A stretch of DNA of 64,000 nt from Cotesia glomerata (Eukaryota > Arthropoda > Insecta > Hymenoptera > Braconidae): the NCBI RefSeq assembly GCF_020080835.1, contig NC_058163.1, forward strand, positions 18,937,904 through 19,001,903, in the 5' to 3' direction. Under the pieces are notes generated by a model. That model saw nothing but the letters and a program-made list of their open reading frames with translations, searched no databases and was not told the DNA's origin. Both the position numbers and the translations under genes were made by a program. Positions 34,009-47,502 of the stretch are shown here, one piece after another; within the stretch, counting starts at the first letter, position 1; every line of letters begins with the position of its first letter.

Positions 34009-34740
34009 TTATGAAAACGGTCGACCCAAAAAGCCATCCCCGCTCATCCTATACTTGAGCGCTCAAAATTGCACTTATTACGTTTTTGAGTTCTTTGAGC
34101 TCAAAAATACAATTTATGTGTTATTTTGAGCTCTCCGAGCTCGAAGAGATAGCTTTTCTATGCTTTTAAACTCTTCGAGCTCAAAAGCCTTATAGAAGCT
34201 TAATAAAACACTATTTTTTTAATTTTTAAACTGCACTAACTTTTGAATGAATGAACCAACTTTTACGTGTTTAGCGGTGTTCGGCGATAACTCACGAACA
34301 AATCAAGTGATTTTGACTGACTTGGCGATCGACGTGGTTTTTTAATGTTAAGAGCTGATTAGTTTTGGAATCGATCGGTAAAGCCGTTTAAAAGTTATTT
34401 CAAAAAAACAACATTTGAAAAAAATTTTTTTCGTAGTTTTTTTGAGATTTCTCAAAATCTATTGGTCCGAATTAGTCCAAATTATATTCAAAATCTAAGT
34501 TTAGTCATACCCTTTCGAATGGCACCAACTGCGATAAAATCGGTCAAACCGTCCAAAAGTTATGAGAGGTTTACATACATCCACACATACATACCCCCCC
34601 CCACACACACACACATACCGACGTACAGGCGTACCGACGTACAGACGTACAGATCTAGTGAAAACTCAATTTTTGCAAAACGGGGTAAAACTAATAACTT
34701 CCCGATTTTTGAAAATCTTCGACTTTCTTAGCGTTAAGTT
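34009..34740 (-). mobile_element. Element A copy A6, internally shortened, short AC tract
   Basis: Minus orientation, from ATGAAAACGGTCGACCC through three GAGCTC modules to the left-end hairpin at 34740. A deletion fuses TTAGCGGTGTTCGG to CGATAACTCACGAAC, removing one internal block. The tract has degraded to short AC and C runs (34573-34617), and no retrotransposon is present. Confidence 0.88.
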
Positions 34741-37700
34741 GAAAACCCAGCATCAAAAATGTCTGCAAACTTCATTTATAGTTATTAACCATCATAACGA
34801 TGACATAGAAAAAACTATATGGATGAGCACATCATTTAATTCATTATTTTTTTTTTACGATTAAGAAATTCTAAATAATAAAAAAAAAAAAAATCCAATG
34901 TCCGCAACTTGTATGAGTGACTTAAAATTCATTTGAAGTTTACGTGTTACAATTTGCAGACATGAACACATTGTTTACAAGAGCTCTTTTTTTTGTAATT
35001 TAGAAATTCGACTCTTCACAAACGCAGAGCTATCTACTAGATTTATGAAGTACTTTATTAGTATCGTACCGACGTAAACTTCATTCTGTGTAATCGGCAG
35101 CAATGAGCAGATCGCATACCTAAATTCCCACCGGCTCCCTAACTATTTGTAAATAACGGGGAGTTCTAAGAATTACCTACGAAGTCAACCGATTTTCATA
35201 TTTTTTTTTGTTCAACTTCTATCCAACTTACACAAATGTAACTGAGATCACAACTTTCTAAGAATAACATTCAAAAATAAATTTAATTATTGAAGTGCGC
35301 AGTAGTACTGGTGAATTAACAATTGGAAATCAAAATTGATACTACGTTCTTCTCTTTATTTTTGGGAAAACTAAACAATACTTTGATATTGCAACATTGA
35401 TGATATTAGTTGAACAATATAACAAATGACGCGTTGTTAATTATTTAATAAAATTGCGAAGCAGTAATATGATTTTATAAAAACGATAGTCCCAATGAGT
35501 AATGGGACAAATAGAAATAAAATAACGTTGAGTGTTTATTTTACGTTTTGAATGTGGGTTGAAGTGAATTTCCGATGTGCATAACCATAGTATTGATGAA
35601 TCCTCAGCAATCATACAAAATTATTGGTACATTTTATTGGAGTTATACGGATCGCTCGCAACGCGATTCCGAAGCTAAACTCGTTATCTCCAACGTAATT
35701 CAGCATCCAGTGAGTCTCTGTGTATCATCCATTCCTATCCCGGTTTAGTCATATTCCACCGACCAAATAAATATATATAGGCATAAACTTTCCCCACTAC
35801 TTTCGCTTGTGCGTCGATGCGTCGTGACATGCATCCACTCATTCTACCTATATCCTTTCTATATTTCTATATTGGGTATATACCCGACTACCCTTGGGGC
35901 TTTCATGCGCGTCTATCCACCAGGTATAATGATATTTTCCGCTCATTATGAAATATTCGAAATAATTTGCTGGGATTGTGCATTTTGATTTGACGTATAT
36001 TATCAACTCGATTTTCCATTGGCTCACTGTTCCCAACCAACCAATTCAAAATTCAACTTCTCTAATTACATAAATTCATACATATAAATAATACACTAAT
36101 TTAAAACGATATTTTATCAAAGTCACATGCTTAATAGTTTCAGAAAGTGGCAATTGTTCACTAGTTAAGATTAGATATCTACGTATTATTATTTCGTCAT
36201 TCTTTAATTAAATTCCATTTTTCTTCGATTAGCATGTAGATTCTGTATAAAATTCGATGCTCTACAAAAGAAATTTGCAGTAATTTTCGAATCAAACGCA
36301 ATTTTTTTTATTATAAATTATTAAAAAACAGGTCATTTGAGGTTCAACTCTGACTTTTTAAGAACGTGAAGAATTGAAACGACTAAAAAAAATTTTTTTT
36401 TAACTCAAACTCGACGAAAAATGTAAAAACATTAGACTAAGAACAAAAAATTTTTTTTGTAATACCAACTGCGAAACTTGGATTTTCGAGCTATAGTTAG
36501 GAGAGGTAAAATGAATGATATCTGGTCATCTATAGTTGAGTCTACTTTTCACGCACACGTAAGGATAAGTGACATCTCTCACTCTCTCTATCTGTCTCTA
36601 CATTCCCGCATGGATGCTAAAAAGTACTATAGGATATTTAATTTCGTTTATTTCTACAATCATCCACCAGGGAGAGTATGAATCGAAAAAAAAAATCTTG
36701 GCGACAAGTCGATTCTTGTAAACAATTTTACTAATATTTTAATTTGTCATTTATTTACGTGTGACAGTTCATAAATGAATAACATTTTATTTGCATCCTC
36801 TCAAATCCGAGTTTCGCCGTTGCTATTACAAAAAATTTTGTTCGATACAACTCGCTTCGCTCGACCGATAACAACGTACTCGGTTTTGTTGAGAATGCAC
36901 TCATAATCTCAGCCTCGTGACGTCACTTCAAGCTTACCAATATACCTGCGCATACGTATCGAAAATAACTATTTTCTGTTTTCAATTTTTACTTAAAGTT
37001 TTTTTTTTTTTTAACTGGTTTCTACTTTTGTTATATCCGCTAATATAAGTCCCATCGGAGGTGAATTTTTATTCTTGTTCACAAAATTTAATTTTTCGAT
37101 CCTCGACACTTTTATCGAATATAGTACTTTAATACACTCAAGTATTACATGTACTCTACTATGATTATAGTAAACTGGATTGATCACGGTCACTGAGTTA
37201 ATGAATATAACTTTTAGTAAAATTACTAGTTACAAAAAACAATATCTCGATAACCCCGAAAGAAATTAAAGTGAATGTAGGTTAAAAACAATCTAAATCA
37301 TACATCTATTAAATATATTTATTTTCTCAAATTAATATCTCCACGGCCTAGTGTAAATTGATGCTCGAATTCTCTGAAAGCCAAGTATTCCTCAATGATG
37401 CAGGCATACATTCTGCTAAAATTCATCCATTCAACCTGGAGAATGCATCACATATTACCACTATTAATAAATATATATGCATACATATACTTGGCGGATA
37501 TTAAAGCAGAATCGTGCATTAAATTGGAATTTCGACCATTGTAAGCATTCCAATGACATAATGATACGTAAAATAAAAAATTTAACCTTGAACAAAGTGT
37601 AAATAATTTGAGCGTTAAAATAATACACTAATGTATATATTGATGTGCAGATATGTTTCTGTAGGAGTATATATAAACGATAAAATGTGTAGATATGTAG

Positions 37701-40453
37701 ATGGAAAGGATGAGATAGGTGAGTTTAAATTCTCTTCTGTCACCACAAACATGCATAATGCAGCCACGCAGCTCGTGTAAACGTGTAAACATCGGCCGAG
37801 TGACTGCATACAGTGAAACAGTAGGGGATGGATCGGTAGAGCTCTGACTGTGCCAACCGCTAAATTCAAAAATCCCCAACCACCTGTGCCACACCATCAA
37901 CCCACGGTGGCCCACGGATATATACACCTCACAACTCTCTACCAAAGCTTTCTCTCTTCTGCTCATCTGTTTTAAAGTTAATTGCAACATAATTGCGGTC
38001 GACATTTTGTTGTTTATTCTATCTGCTACTCCCTTCTACCATGAATTTTTGCATATACGTTTTCGTGCTGTACCTATAACACAATACGACGTTTTCGTTA
38101 CTAACATAATAACATTTTTGTGTATTGGGGTGTTTGATTTAATAGCTTTATTTTTTTTTAATTTCCAATCGAAAATCTTGTAGTATGTTCAGCTCATCAA
38201 TTAAATAACTTTTTTTTTTTTTTTTTTTTTTCATAATTCAGCTGATTTTGCAGAGGGTGGAGTCTGATCTAAAATGTTTGTGGATCATTAACATTCATTT
38301 TTAATTTTCACAAATTGTTAGCTATAACAAAATTTTTTATAATTTTTTGCACAAACGATAAAATTTATCAGATTTTTCCAATAGGATGTTTATAGGAAAT
38401 TTTATTCTATACGCAAATACTTATTTTGAACTTATTAAAACATTAAACGATTTACGAGATATAGCAATTCATATAAGCTTTGAGACGAAATAGTGATGAA
38501 CGTTAACTTCGTACAGAAAAAGAAATAGTGTTAGTTACTAAACTAAAGTGAATTTTATTCTATAGAGGCCGGTAACATGCATAGGAAACAAAATTTACCA
38601 TTTTTTTTCGACTGATGGTTTTTTTTAAATAATGAATGATGATAGATTTAGACATAAGAATATAACGAATAATTGTGTTGACTTTAATGTTAAGATAGTT
38701 TGTAGTTTTTTCGTAAGGTGTACCACAAAAAGAGAAATATTTATCACTATAGACTTATCAATTTCAATATAGACTATCAATATAGACTATATTTACCAAT
38801 ATAGACACCCACCTCTCTCACCTGACGATATCGAGCAGATTCAAAAAAACTCACTGCGTTTGCCTGTATATTAACGTATATATCTTTTTTAGAGACGAAC
38901 AATACTTTAACACTGAGAGAAAAAATTTCTTCTGAAAAAAATGGGCATTGTTGTGACGAGAAATTAATTTGTTGAATTTCTGTAACAATTTTACATTGTA
39001 AAAGATTTTTCGGACTTGGTGTGGTGTAAATGAGTCAGTGTTAACATTTTCGTGTGAAAATTACACCGAATACCGTGTTCAATTTAGGGGGTGTGAATTT
39101 AACATTTTTACAACGTCAGGATGTAAATGTATAATTCACGATAATTTTTCGTTCAGAAATTAAATATGGACTCTACATGCTGAGAAATTTACGATAATGA
39201 TTATCATCAAATGACAGTAACATTTCAAACTTTGGCATGATGGTGATCGTTACCATCAATATTGTAATATCCATAATATTAGATATTAATATTGTAAATA
39301 CAAGATAGTAATAGTTACCATCAGTACTAATTAGTCATGAAATGGTCTGCCTTAGATGTATAATATACTATTTATTATTCTGGAAATTATCTCAAACTTT
39401 TCTCTCTTGTAAGAAGACGAATTGGCGATTATGCACCTTCCATCGGAGATTTTTAATACTACCTGTGGTCAAAAAATTATATATGACCATTACGGGTCCC
39501 ACTGCGCTAAACGAAATTGCCATTTTCCGCCTCCGTCGAGGAGAAAAATAGTATACACACCATGGGTAGTAAATAAGAAAACCTCAGATCACATGTTTAT
39601 TGTGATCTCGGCTTCGCCTCGGACAACAATTACATGTGATCTGAGACATTTCTTACTTTACTGCCTTAGATGTGTAATATACTATTTTCATTCACTAAGA
39701 ATCATTTCTTTGATTTTAAAACAATTATAATAACTTATTTTTTTCCCCATTTATAGCCCGATATACCCGAGTCGAATTTTAGAGCCTATATAGATCCCTC
39801 TAACCCGGAATAGATCCGACTGAGAGCCCTGTAATCCTTTAACTCCGACTTTGAACCCAGGGATTCGAATATTCACCGAGAGGTCCGATTTTGAACCCTC
39901 AATCCGACAATATCAGTCTTTTATAGTCTTTTAATATTAATAAATTTCTATTAATTATTTTTAAAATATTTATGATAAAAAAATTAAAGGTTAAAAAAAT
40001 TTTTTTTTGCTAATCAACTCGGAATCGTCCAAAACATCAAAATCGGTAAAAAATTTTTTTTCAATTTACCAACACCAAAAGGGCGTATTTCAAAGGGATA
40101 TATGCCCTTTTGGTTTTATAAAAATTTTTCTTCGAGTCAAAAAGGCGTATAAAGAAAATTATGTTTTTTATTATAAAACATGAAAATAATGCAACATCGC
40201 AGAAGCAATATCATAATACTGGTAAAAAATGAAAAATTAAACTATAAAAAGGAGTAAAATGAGCAAAGAAAAATTTTTTTTTTTAATTTTCTTAAAATTG
40301 TCAAATTTTTTTTTCAGTTTTATTTGACTCTATTTGAAACTCTCGAAAATTACCCAATTTTTTTCTCTTTCTTGTTTTGAATCTATATTATAAGATTCAA
40401 ATTAAGAAAAAATTAACTCTTTTAAAAAATGACTATGATGATTAGATATATTT
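34741..40453. other. AT-rich region of about 5.7 kb, no gene seen
   Basis: No gene I can support. It is less repetitive than the rest of the window and may be unique host intergenic or intronic DNA. Patches of more balanced composition occur at about 35640-35930, 36790-36960 and 37730-37990. The only structured item is the direct-repeat/hairpin locus at 39347-39686. Confidence 0.55.
39347..39686. repeat. 27-bp direct repeats with a nearby 14-bp-stem hairpin
   Basis: CTGCCTTAGATGT(A/G)TAATATACTATTT occurs at 39347 and again at 39661. Just before the second copy, CTCAGATCACATGT (39583) pairs perfectly with ACATGTGATCTGAG (ending 39645), and the pairing extends imperfectly outward. The loop holds GGCTTCGCCTCGG. 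Confidence 0.7.
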
Positions 40454-41765
40454 GGGTCATTCCATGTCAAATCGACCAATAGTTGGAATGGACCCCTTTC
40501 GATTTGGATATATACTGGTCAGAAGTTTCCTTCCATCATAAAACAAAATTCTGCCAAAGGAAAAAAAATAAAAAATTTTTTTCAAAAGATTTGCAAATTC
40601 GAAATTTCGCGATTTTTTCAATTTTTCAATTTTGTTTTTGTAATATCTCGAACGCTATTATAGATATAGTAATGGTCATTCGTTTGTTTGAAAGGGGATA
40701 CTTAGGGCTATTAAAAAAAACATTTTAGAAAAAAATTTTGAAAAAAGCCAAATTTGTCAATTTTGGAATTTTTGTAAATCGTCAAAAATGACGGTCGACA
40801 TTAAAATTTTAGCTCGATTTTTTTTATAATACTTTGTACTGATCTTCAAAGATCCTGAAATTTTTAGAACTGTTTTTTGTTTTTTCAAAAATATGAATTT
40901 TTGAATTTGAAGAAAAATTTTTTTTTTATTTTTGTAACTTCTAAATAAGGTAAAGTTATGCAGATACGTATTGTGATTTTGAGCATTAAAAAATTAAATG
41001 CACGACGTGGAAATATTAAATAATTAATTAATTTCAACTTTTTTTTTTTCATTATTTGGATGCAATCTTAAAGTTAGACTTAACACATGATATAATTTCT
41101 TATTTTTTTAACGCATTATATATTTTGTCCGTTTATTCACTTCAATTACAGATTTTAACGCCAAATAACTCAAACCGATATTAATTTGAATAAAAATCAG
41201 AAATAATGGGATGAGAATATCTATTTTTTTCGTTCGTTCGAAAACTTGTTTACTTACAAATTTCTGCACATTAATATTGCTCAATCTGGAATTTAAAATT
41301 ATTTCCATGTTAAGAAGACGATAAGTGGCTTCAACAACTTCAAATGAAGTAAAAAAACGAAAAAATAACGAATTATATCATGTGTTGTCTGACTTAAAGA
41401 TTACGTCCAAATAATGAAAAAAAGTTGAAATTAATTTATTATTTAATATTTCCAGGTCGTGCATTTAATTTTTTCATGCTAAAAATTACAATACTATGTA
41501 TCTGCATAACTTTACCTTATTTAGAAGTTGCAAAATACAAAAAAAATTTTTTTTTTTAATTAAAAAATTCACATTTTTGAAAAAACAAAAAACACAGTTC
41601 TAAAAATTTAGGATCTTTGAAGATCAGTATAAGATATTGTACAAAAAAATTTGAGCCAAAATTTTAATGTTGACCGTCATTTTTGACAATTTTCAAAAAT
41701 TCAAAATTTGACAAATTCGGCATTTTTCAAAATTTTTTTCCAAATTATTTTTTTTTTTTTCAATA
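40454..41765. mobile_element. Foldback FB2, right arm truncated
   Basis: Starts GGGTCATTCCATGTCAAATC, as in the P1/FB1 arms. The left arm pairs with the right arm over about 400-500 bp (for example AACTTCTAAATAAGGTAAAG near 40947 against its complement near 41510). The right arm stops at 41765 inside the sequence matching 40690, so the outer 230 bp or so are missing on that side. Non-coding. Confidence 0.8.
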
Positions 41766-42791
41766 TCTTCAATAATACACATTTTCATTTGCTGATGATG
41801 GTTCAATGTAATAATTTGAATATTTGACCATTAAAAACTTTAGATTCATAGCATGTATGAGTCCATACAGGTCTTAAATTTTTCACTAAGTCAGGTAAAT
41901 TCTATAAGTTGCGAAAGTTAGGATCAAATTAAGAGTCAAACGGTCTAAACTTGCATTAGCTCTACATCAAAATCCAAATAAAAAAATGACACAAAAAGTT
42001 CTTTTTTTATCATTTTTTTTCAAATGGCATGGGCCAGACTTGAAAATTAACTATTATTATTATTATCATTATATTGCTGTTATTGTGTTGTTATTATTAT
42101 TATCATAAAGTAGGGTACAGGGGTTTAATATCGGATCTAATTTTTATTTCTACCAGCTCCGACTTTGGACCTTCTAATCTCAAAAACGGAAATTTCGGCC
42201 ACTACAAGGTCTAAAGTCGGAGTTAATTTAACATGCCACTAGAATCTACTTTGAGCCCACAAGTCCGAGTGGAATCCTACTTATGGAGGTTTTATGTCGG
42301 CGTTAAATTTCGACTCAGGTATAATCACAGCTTGAAATATTTTTAAGGGATTTGCTTCTCTTCTAATTATTTATAAGTTAAATGCGAATTCATCCAGAAG
42401 CATATTTATCTACACAGTGATATATTTGTGATTTATTTTAAAATAGAAACTTAATATAGTAGATGTATAATCAAGTCTTTAGGATACATCATGATTATGA
42501 GTGAATATACAGCAGAGGAAGAGAGAAATGGAAATACAGAAGGGGATAGAGGTTTAAAACGGGGGTTGCCTCGATTATACTCATGCACTAACACTTGGTA
42601 CCTCTCTACGCTTCATATAGAACACAATTAAGTAAATGAGCACGCGGGTTGCCGTTTGCTATAGATATGCTCTATTATGTGTATTGATCTTTACTATGGA
42701 CTTTAATACTGGTACGCAATATGTAGGCACATAAATATATAATATATAAATCATACATTCACACACAACATAATTACAATAATGAATCTTA

Positions 42792-42828
<37 letters not shown>

Positions 42829-43993
42829 GTTGTTTTTCATAACATTTGAATATATAAATATACAATACATAAACTATTGTTTTTTTTTGTCATAGTTGCA
42901 ATCTAGCTTATATTGTATTTATATTTTAAATTTATGAAAATAAGGTCGTGGACTTTTGCCACGGTATTATATCTTATGAGATTTATTCGGGTGATTCCAC
43001 AAAATTAAAATATTAAAAGCATCCTCGGGATTTCAAAGAATACGTAACTGTTCTTAATATTAATTCGCAGTCGATATGTAATTTAAATGATGGAAAACAA
43101 TAGGATGTTTTTAGTTAAGTAAGAAAAAAAAAAACGGACATGAATAATATACATTTGAATCTATTACGTGACGAGAGCTTAATGTTACTTGCGCAATATT
43201 TTCAAATAACACTTTTTAGATAACAAAACGTGAATCTAATATATTGTATCTACCTATATTTAATTGAATAATGACTTATATTTAAATCAACATGACAGAT
43301 AGAGATAAAAAAAAATTAACCTAAGAAACAGTGTTTAAAGAATAGATTAGTATCTTAGTCTCGTTTCCTGCTACATAACTATTTAGTTTCAGCCAGAATA
43401 TTCACATTAGAATTTTTTTTTCTCTTGTATAAAACAATATTATAATGAGTCACTAATTTTTTCATTCGGTCGAATGTTGACAATTCATACATATTTTTCT
43501 AAGGTAATGAATAGCAATGTTAATTTTTGCTGGGTTATTATCATAAGAGAGGTCTGAATGATGGCTGCATTTCTTAAGCGAGTAGTGAAGTTTTTTTTTA
43601 TAAATTTGAGAATCTGATATTAATTTTTGATCTGAACAGAAAAGAATATTTCCTATTCCTTACGCACTAAATGAAAAGCTTGTCAAGATTGGCAATCATC
43701 ATTTTTATATTTTGAACATTTTTTTTCAAATTTTTTGGTTTTGATTTTATTATTATTTTTTTTTTTTGTATAATTGATGTCCTTTTCTTTTTTGCTTTAT
43801 TTTGATCTTTTTTTTTTTTTTTTTTTTTGAGTTCTCAGCGATACTCAAGACTCGTAAAAATCGTGGTTTTCTCTCGACGACATTTTCTGGGAGAAGAATC
43901 TCTAGATTTAGATGGTAATAACTTCAGTAAAGAAAAAATTTTTTATGTGCTTTTTTGGGGAGGGGACCGTCGCGCCCCAGAGAAAAAATTGTT
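41766..43993. other. AT-rich stretch, no gene seen
   Basis: No supported gene. Contains an ATT/TTA trinucleotide microsatellite at about 42790-42829 and several long T runs (43739-43829). Confidence 0.6.
42790..42829. repeat. (ATT)n microsatellite
   Basis: About 13 consecutive ATT units. Confidence 0.9.
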
Positions 43994-44165
43994 AACTTCC
44001 CGCTAAGAAAATCGAAGATTTTCAAAAATTGGGAAGTTATTGTTTTCACCCCGTTTTGCAAAAATCGAGTTTTTATCAGATTTCGACGTTTGAAGGTCCT
44101 AGGAAGCTTCCCTGACTACTCCCGTGAGGTTGTCACGGTGTCTGTATGTGTGTGTGTGTTCGCGC

Positions 44166-44244
<79 letters not shown>

Positions 44245-44930
44245 TATGTGAACCGCTTATAACTTTTGAACGGCTCATCCGATTTTATCGCGGTTGGTGC
44301 CATTTGAAAGGGTTTGGCCAAACTTAGATTTTAAGTATGATTTGGACTGATTCGGATCAGTAGATTTTGAGAAATCTTAAAAAAACTAAGAAAAAAAATT
44401 TTTTCAAATGTGGTTTTTTTTGGATAACTTTTAAACAGCTCTACCGATCGATTCCAAAAACTAATCAGCCCCAGACAATAAAAAACCACGTCGATTGCCA
44501 CCAAGCTGGTCGAAATCGGTTAATTCGTTCGAGAGATATCGTGAACGAAAGAAAACCGAAAAAAGTGTTTTTTCGAAATTATTCCGAAATTTTTGGTTCG
44601 ATCAATTAAAACCTGAAAATATTCTATGAAGCTGATAAAACTGCGTCGAATGCCGCCAACCGCGTGAAAATCGGTCGATCCATTCAAAAGTTATTGCGGT
44701 TTGAAAATTCCAAAAGTAGTGTTCTATGAAACTTCTATCAGACTTTTGAGCTCGAAGAGCTCAAATGCTTAGAAATACTATCTCTTTGAGATGAGCGAGC
44801 TCAAAATATCACATAACTTATATTTTGAGCTCAAAAATCTCAAAAACGTCATAAGTACAATTTTAAGCGCCCAGGTATGGAATTAGCGCGAAGTTACAGG
44901 GATGGACTTTAGGGTGAACCGTTTTACTAA
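43994..44930 (+). mobile_element. Element A copy A7, complete, empty TG/CG tract
   Basis: Complete plus-strand copy from AACTTCCCGCTAAG (43994) to GTTTTACTAA (44930). The tract at 44147-44240 is TG interrupted by a CG run (44161-44180), and there is no R1 insertion. It faces A8 tail to tail across 140 bp. Together with A12 it defines a subfamily whose right end reads GGGTGAACC rather than GGGTCAACC. Confidence 0.92.
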
Positions 44931-45069
44931 TTTTTTTATTTATTTTCTGTAAAATTTCGACTGATTTATTCGAAATAGACAGAAAATAAACGAATTTGGT
45001 GGTTGAAAACCCCAAAATGAAATAACCGGCTATTGTGCCCCACCCTCCCCTACTTTACACGGAAAAAAA
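44931..45069. other. Spacer with a pogo-like terminal fragment
   Basis: Contains TATTGTGCCCCACCCTCCCC, resembling the complement of the G-rich terminus at 60311 and the jerky/pogo element ends at 28125. Probably an orphan transposon end. Confidence 0.45.
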
Positions 45070-45090
45070 TTAGGAAAACGGTTGATCCTA

Positions 45091-45244
45091 CACTGTAAAT
45101 CGAAGTGTTTTAAAAGTGACTACAAATGGGTATTTAATATGGGAAATTAAAACACATGGAAGTGTTTTAAAAGTGACTACAATGCTTTAAGATAGGAACA
45201 AAACACTTTATGTGTGTTTTGTTAAAACACTTGGATTTACAGTG
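45091..45244. mobile_element. 154-bp MITE with TA duplication inside A8
   Basis: The termini CACTGTAAATCGAAGTGTTT and the complement of CACTGTAAATCCAAGTGTTT lie between TA dinucleotides (45089-45090 and 45245-45246). Removing it plus one TA restores the family consensus CCTAAAGGCC. Likely a Tc1/mariner-related non-autonomous element. Confidence 0.88.
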
Positions 45245-45928
45245 TAAAGGCCATCCCTGCAACTTCCCGCTAATTCCGTTAATACCCGGACGCTTTTTTT
45301 GAGCTCTTTGAGCTCAAAAATACAATCTGTATGTTATTTTGAGCTCTCCGAGCTCAAAAAGATACCTTTCCTCTGCTTTTGAGCTCTTTGAGCTCAAAAG
45401 TCTGATAAAAGTTTCATAGAACACTATTTTCTTAATGTTCATACCGCAATAACTTTTGAATGAATGAACCGATTTTTACGCGGTTGGCGGCATTGTACGC
45501 AGTTTCTTAAGCCTCATAAAGAATTCCTAAGTTTCAATTGGTTAAACTAGAAATTTCGGAGTAACTCCGAAAAAACACTTTTTTCGGTTTTCTTTCGTTC
45601 ACGATATCTCTCGAACGAATCATCCGATTTTGACCGGATTGGTGGTGATCGACGTGATTTTTCAAGGTTGAGAGCTGATTAGTTTTTGGAATCGATCGGT
45701 AGAGCCGTTTAAAAGTTATCCCAAAAAACCACTTCTGAAAAAAATTTTTTTCCTATTTTTTTTTAGATTTCTCCAAATTTCTCAAAATCCATCGGTCCGA
45801 ATCGGTTCAAATTAACAGAAAATCTAAGTTTAGCGAAGCCCTTTCGAATGACACCAACCGCGATGAAAGCGGTTCAACCGTTCAAAAGTTATAAGAGGTT
45901 TACATACTTACACACACACACACACGCG

Positions 45929-45971
<43 letters not shown>

Positions 45972-45990
45972 ACGCGCGCACACACACACA

Positions 45991-46710
45991 GAGCAGGAGA
46001 CTACTATTATCATCAGTAGTCACATCAGTGCTCACTTACGGAATATCCATTTGGGCTGATACACTGGAAACCCAAGAATCATGGAGAAAAGCAGGACCAG
46101 TATATCGACTGAGTGCCCTACGAGTAGCTAGTGCCTTCCGCACTATATCAGAAGAACCAGTGTGCGTCATTGCTGGAACCCTACCTCTTAGAGTTCTAGC
46201 AGAGGAAAGACGGGCCCTTTACCAACGAAAAAGGTCAACTGCACTGAGCCCTGAAGAACTTAGAATTGAAGAACGGCAGAACAGCATAGGCCGATGGCAA
46301 CTACAATGGATGCTGCAGAGAAGGGTAGGTGGACGCCCCGCCTCATACCTCGGATCCACATTTGGCTTAACCGGAATCACGGCGAGGTCAATTACTATCT
46401 TACGCAGATGTTGTCGGGACACGGGTGTTTTCGAGAGTATCTACACCGCTTTAAGTACGATGACTCTTCGGAGTGCCCGTCCTGCCCAGGAGTTGCTGAA
46501 GATGCGGAGAACGTCTTCTTTGTATGTCGTCGTTTCGATCCATAGCGTGAAGAGTTGGCGAGGATCCTGAACCAGAGAATGCAACCAGATTCACTAGTGG
46601 AAGCAATGTTGTCATCAGAAGCTGCCTGGATCGCTACCAACACGTTTGCAACAGAAGTCCTCAAAGACTAGCGTTCCACCGAAAGAAGAAGAGCAAATAT
46701 CAGAAGATAG
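45991..46710 (+). pseudogene. R1-5 ORF2 C-terminal fragment, frameshifted
   Basis: Begins in the region downstream of YADD (SRRLLLSSVVTSVLTYGISI) and runs open to about 46310, where a one-base loss shifts the frame. The following frame carries the YYLTQMLSGHG region and the zinc motif CPSCPGVAEDAENVFFVC, in which the usual His is replaced by Asn. In-frame stops occur at about 46543 and 46669 before the natural end at 46710. Older and more decayed than R1-4. Confidence 0.85.
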
Positions 46711-46927
46711 AAGGAAGAAAGTAAACATCTTAGCCACCAGAAGGAAGAGCAGTAGCTAGTTCCTCCCCTCACGAAGTAATGCCTGACGGCAGTTTCTATG
46801 AGGGATTAGAGGAAAGAAGAAAAGGGGTTTAGGGTTTAGTGAGTAGGGGCGTTAGCGTCGAGTTTTAGTATGACGCTGCGTCGAGTCGTCACATATCCAG
46901 GCCAAACAGCTATACCTGGAATCCGCA

Positions 46928-46929
<2 letters not shown>
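45991..46929 (+). mobile_element. R1-5: 5'-truncated R1-clade copy
   Basis: Starts inside ORF2 (GAGCAGGAGACTACTATTAT) against the AC tract and ends with the conserved 3' UTR (CAGGCCAAACAGCTATACC, AATCCGCAATA) against another AC run. It keeps no poly-A tail. Confidence 0.92.

Positions 46930-46971
<42 letters not shown>
46930..46971. repeat. (AC)21 run between R1-5 and R1-6
   Basis: Pure AC repeat separating the 3' end of R1-5 from the full 5' end of R1-6. Confidence 0.96.
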
Positions 46972-46973
<2 letters not shown>

Positions 46974-47502
46974 GGGGCAGAAGAGATACTGCTGGGCGCG
47001 TCTCCCTCGAGCGGATGGGAGAACGCTCGCTGTCCTTGGATGACATTAATCTCTTAGTTGATGAGGTACAGCGGGTAGGGAGCCACAAAAAATAACCCAA
47101 ACAAATACGCTCCCGTGGACAAAACTCCCCAATGGGTTGGTCGCACTAACTGACCTAACAAGACGATCGTTCTCTGCTGTGACCCACTGGGAGTGACCGG
47201 AACCTGTATCGTAGTTTCCGACGATGCAGGCCACGGCTGATGTGAGCTTGCTCTACCGAGGTGTAAGTTGCAGCAGTGGATCAGGAGCCAGCCACTTCGG
47301 GCCTTGATCAGGAAGTACGCAGTGAGTGTTAGAGGTCGGAATCTTCACCGCTCCGAGCGAGTCTGGTCCGTCCGTGTATTCCGGGACTGGCTGTGTCGGC
47401 TAGGCCTCAGGGAACTGGGGTAGAGTACTATCTCGAGGGGTACACCGTTCTAGTTATGACAACCCGCTCCACTCCGTACGATGCGCTGGTAAATCAAAAG
47501 TA

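Noticed and set aside
36478..36681. Short frame in the AT-rich region (similarly 6655-6855, 37615-38005, 39342-39730, 51747-52049, 58510-58701)
   Set aside because: Short, no domain recognised, composition like the surroundings; some overlap foldback arms or hairpins.
44147..44240. CpG island or Z-DNA regulatory element at the CG/TG run
   Set aside because: It is the expected dinucleotide tract of element A7 with a local CG expansion; no promoter evidence.
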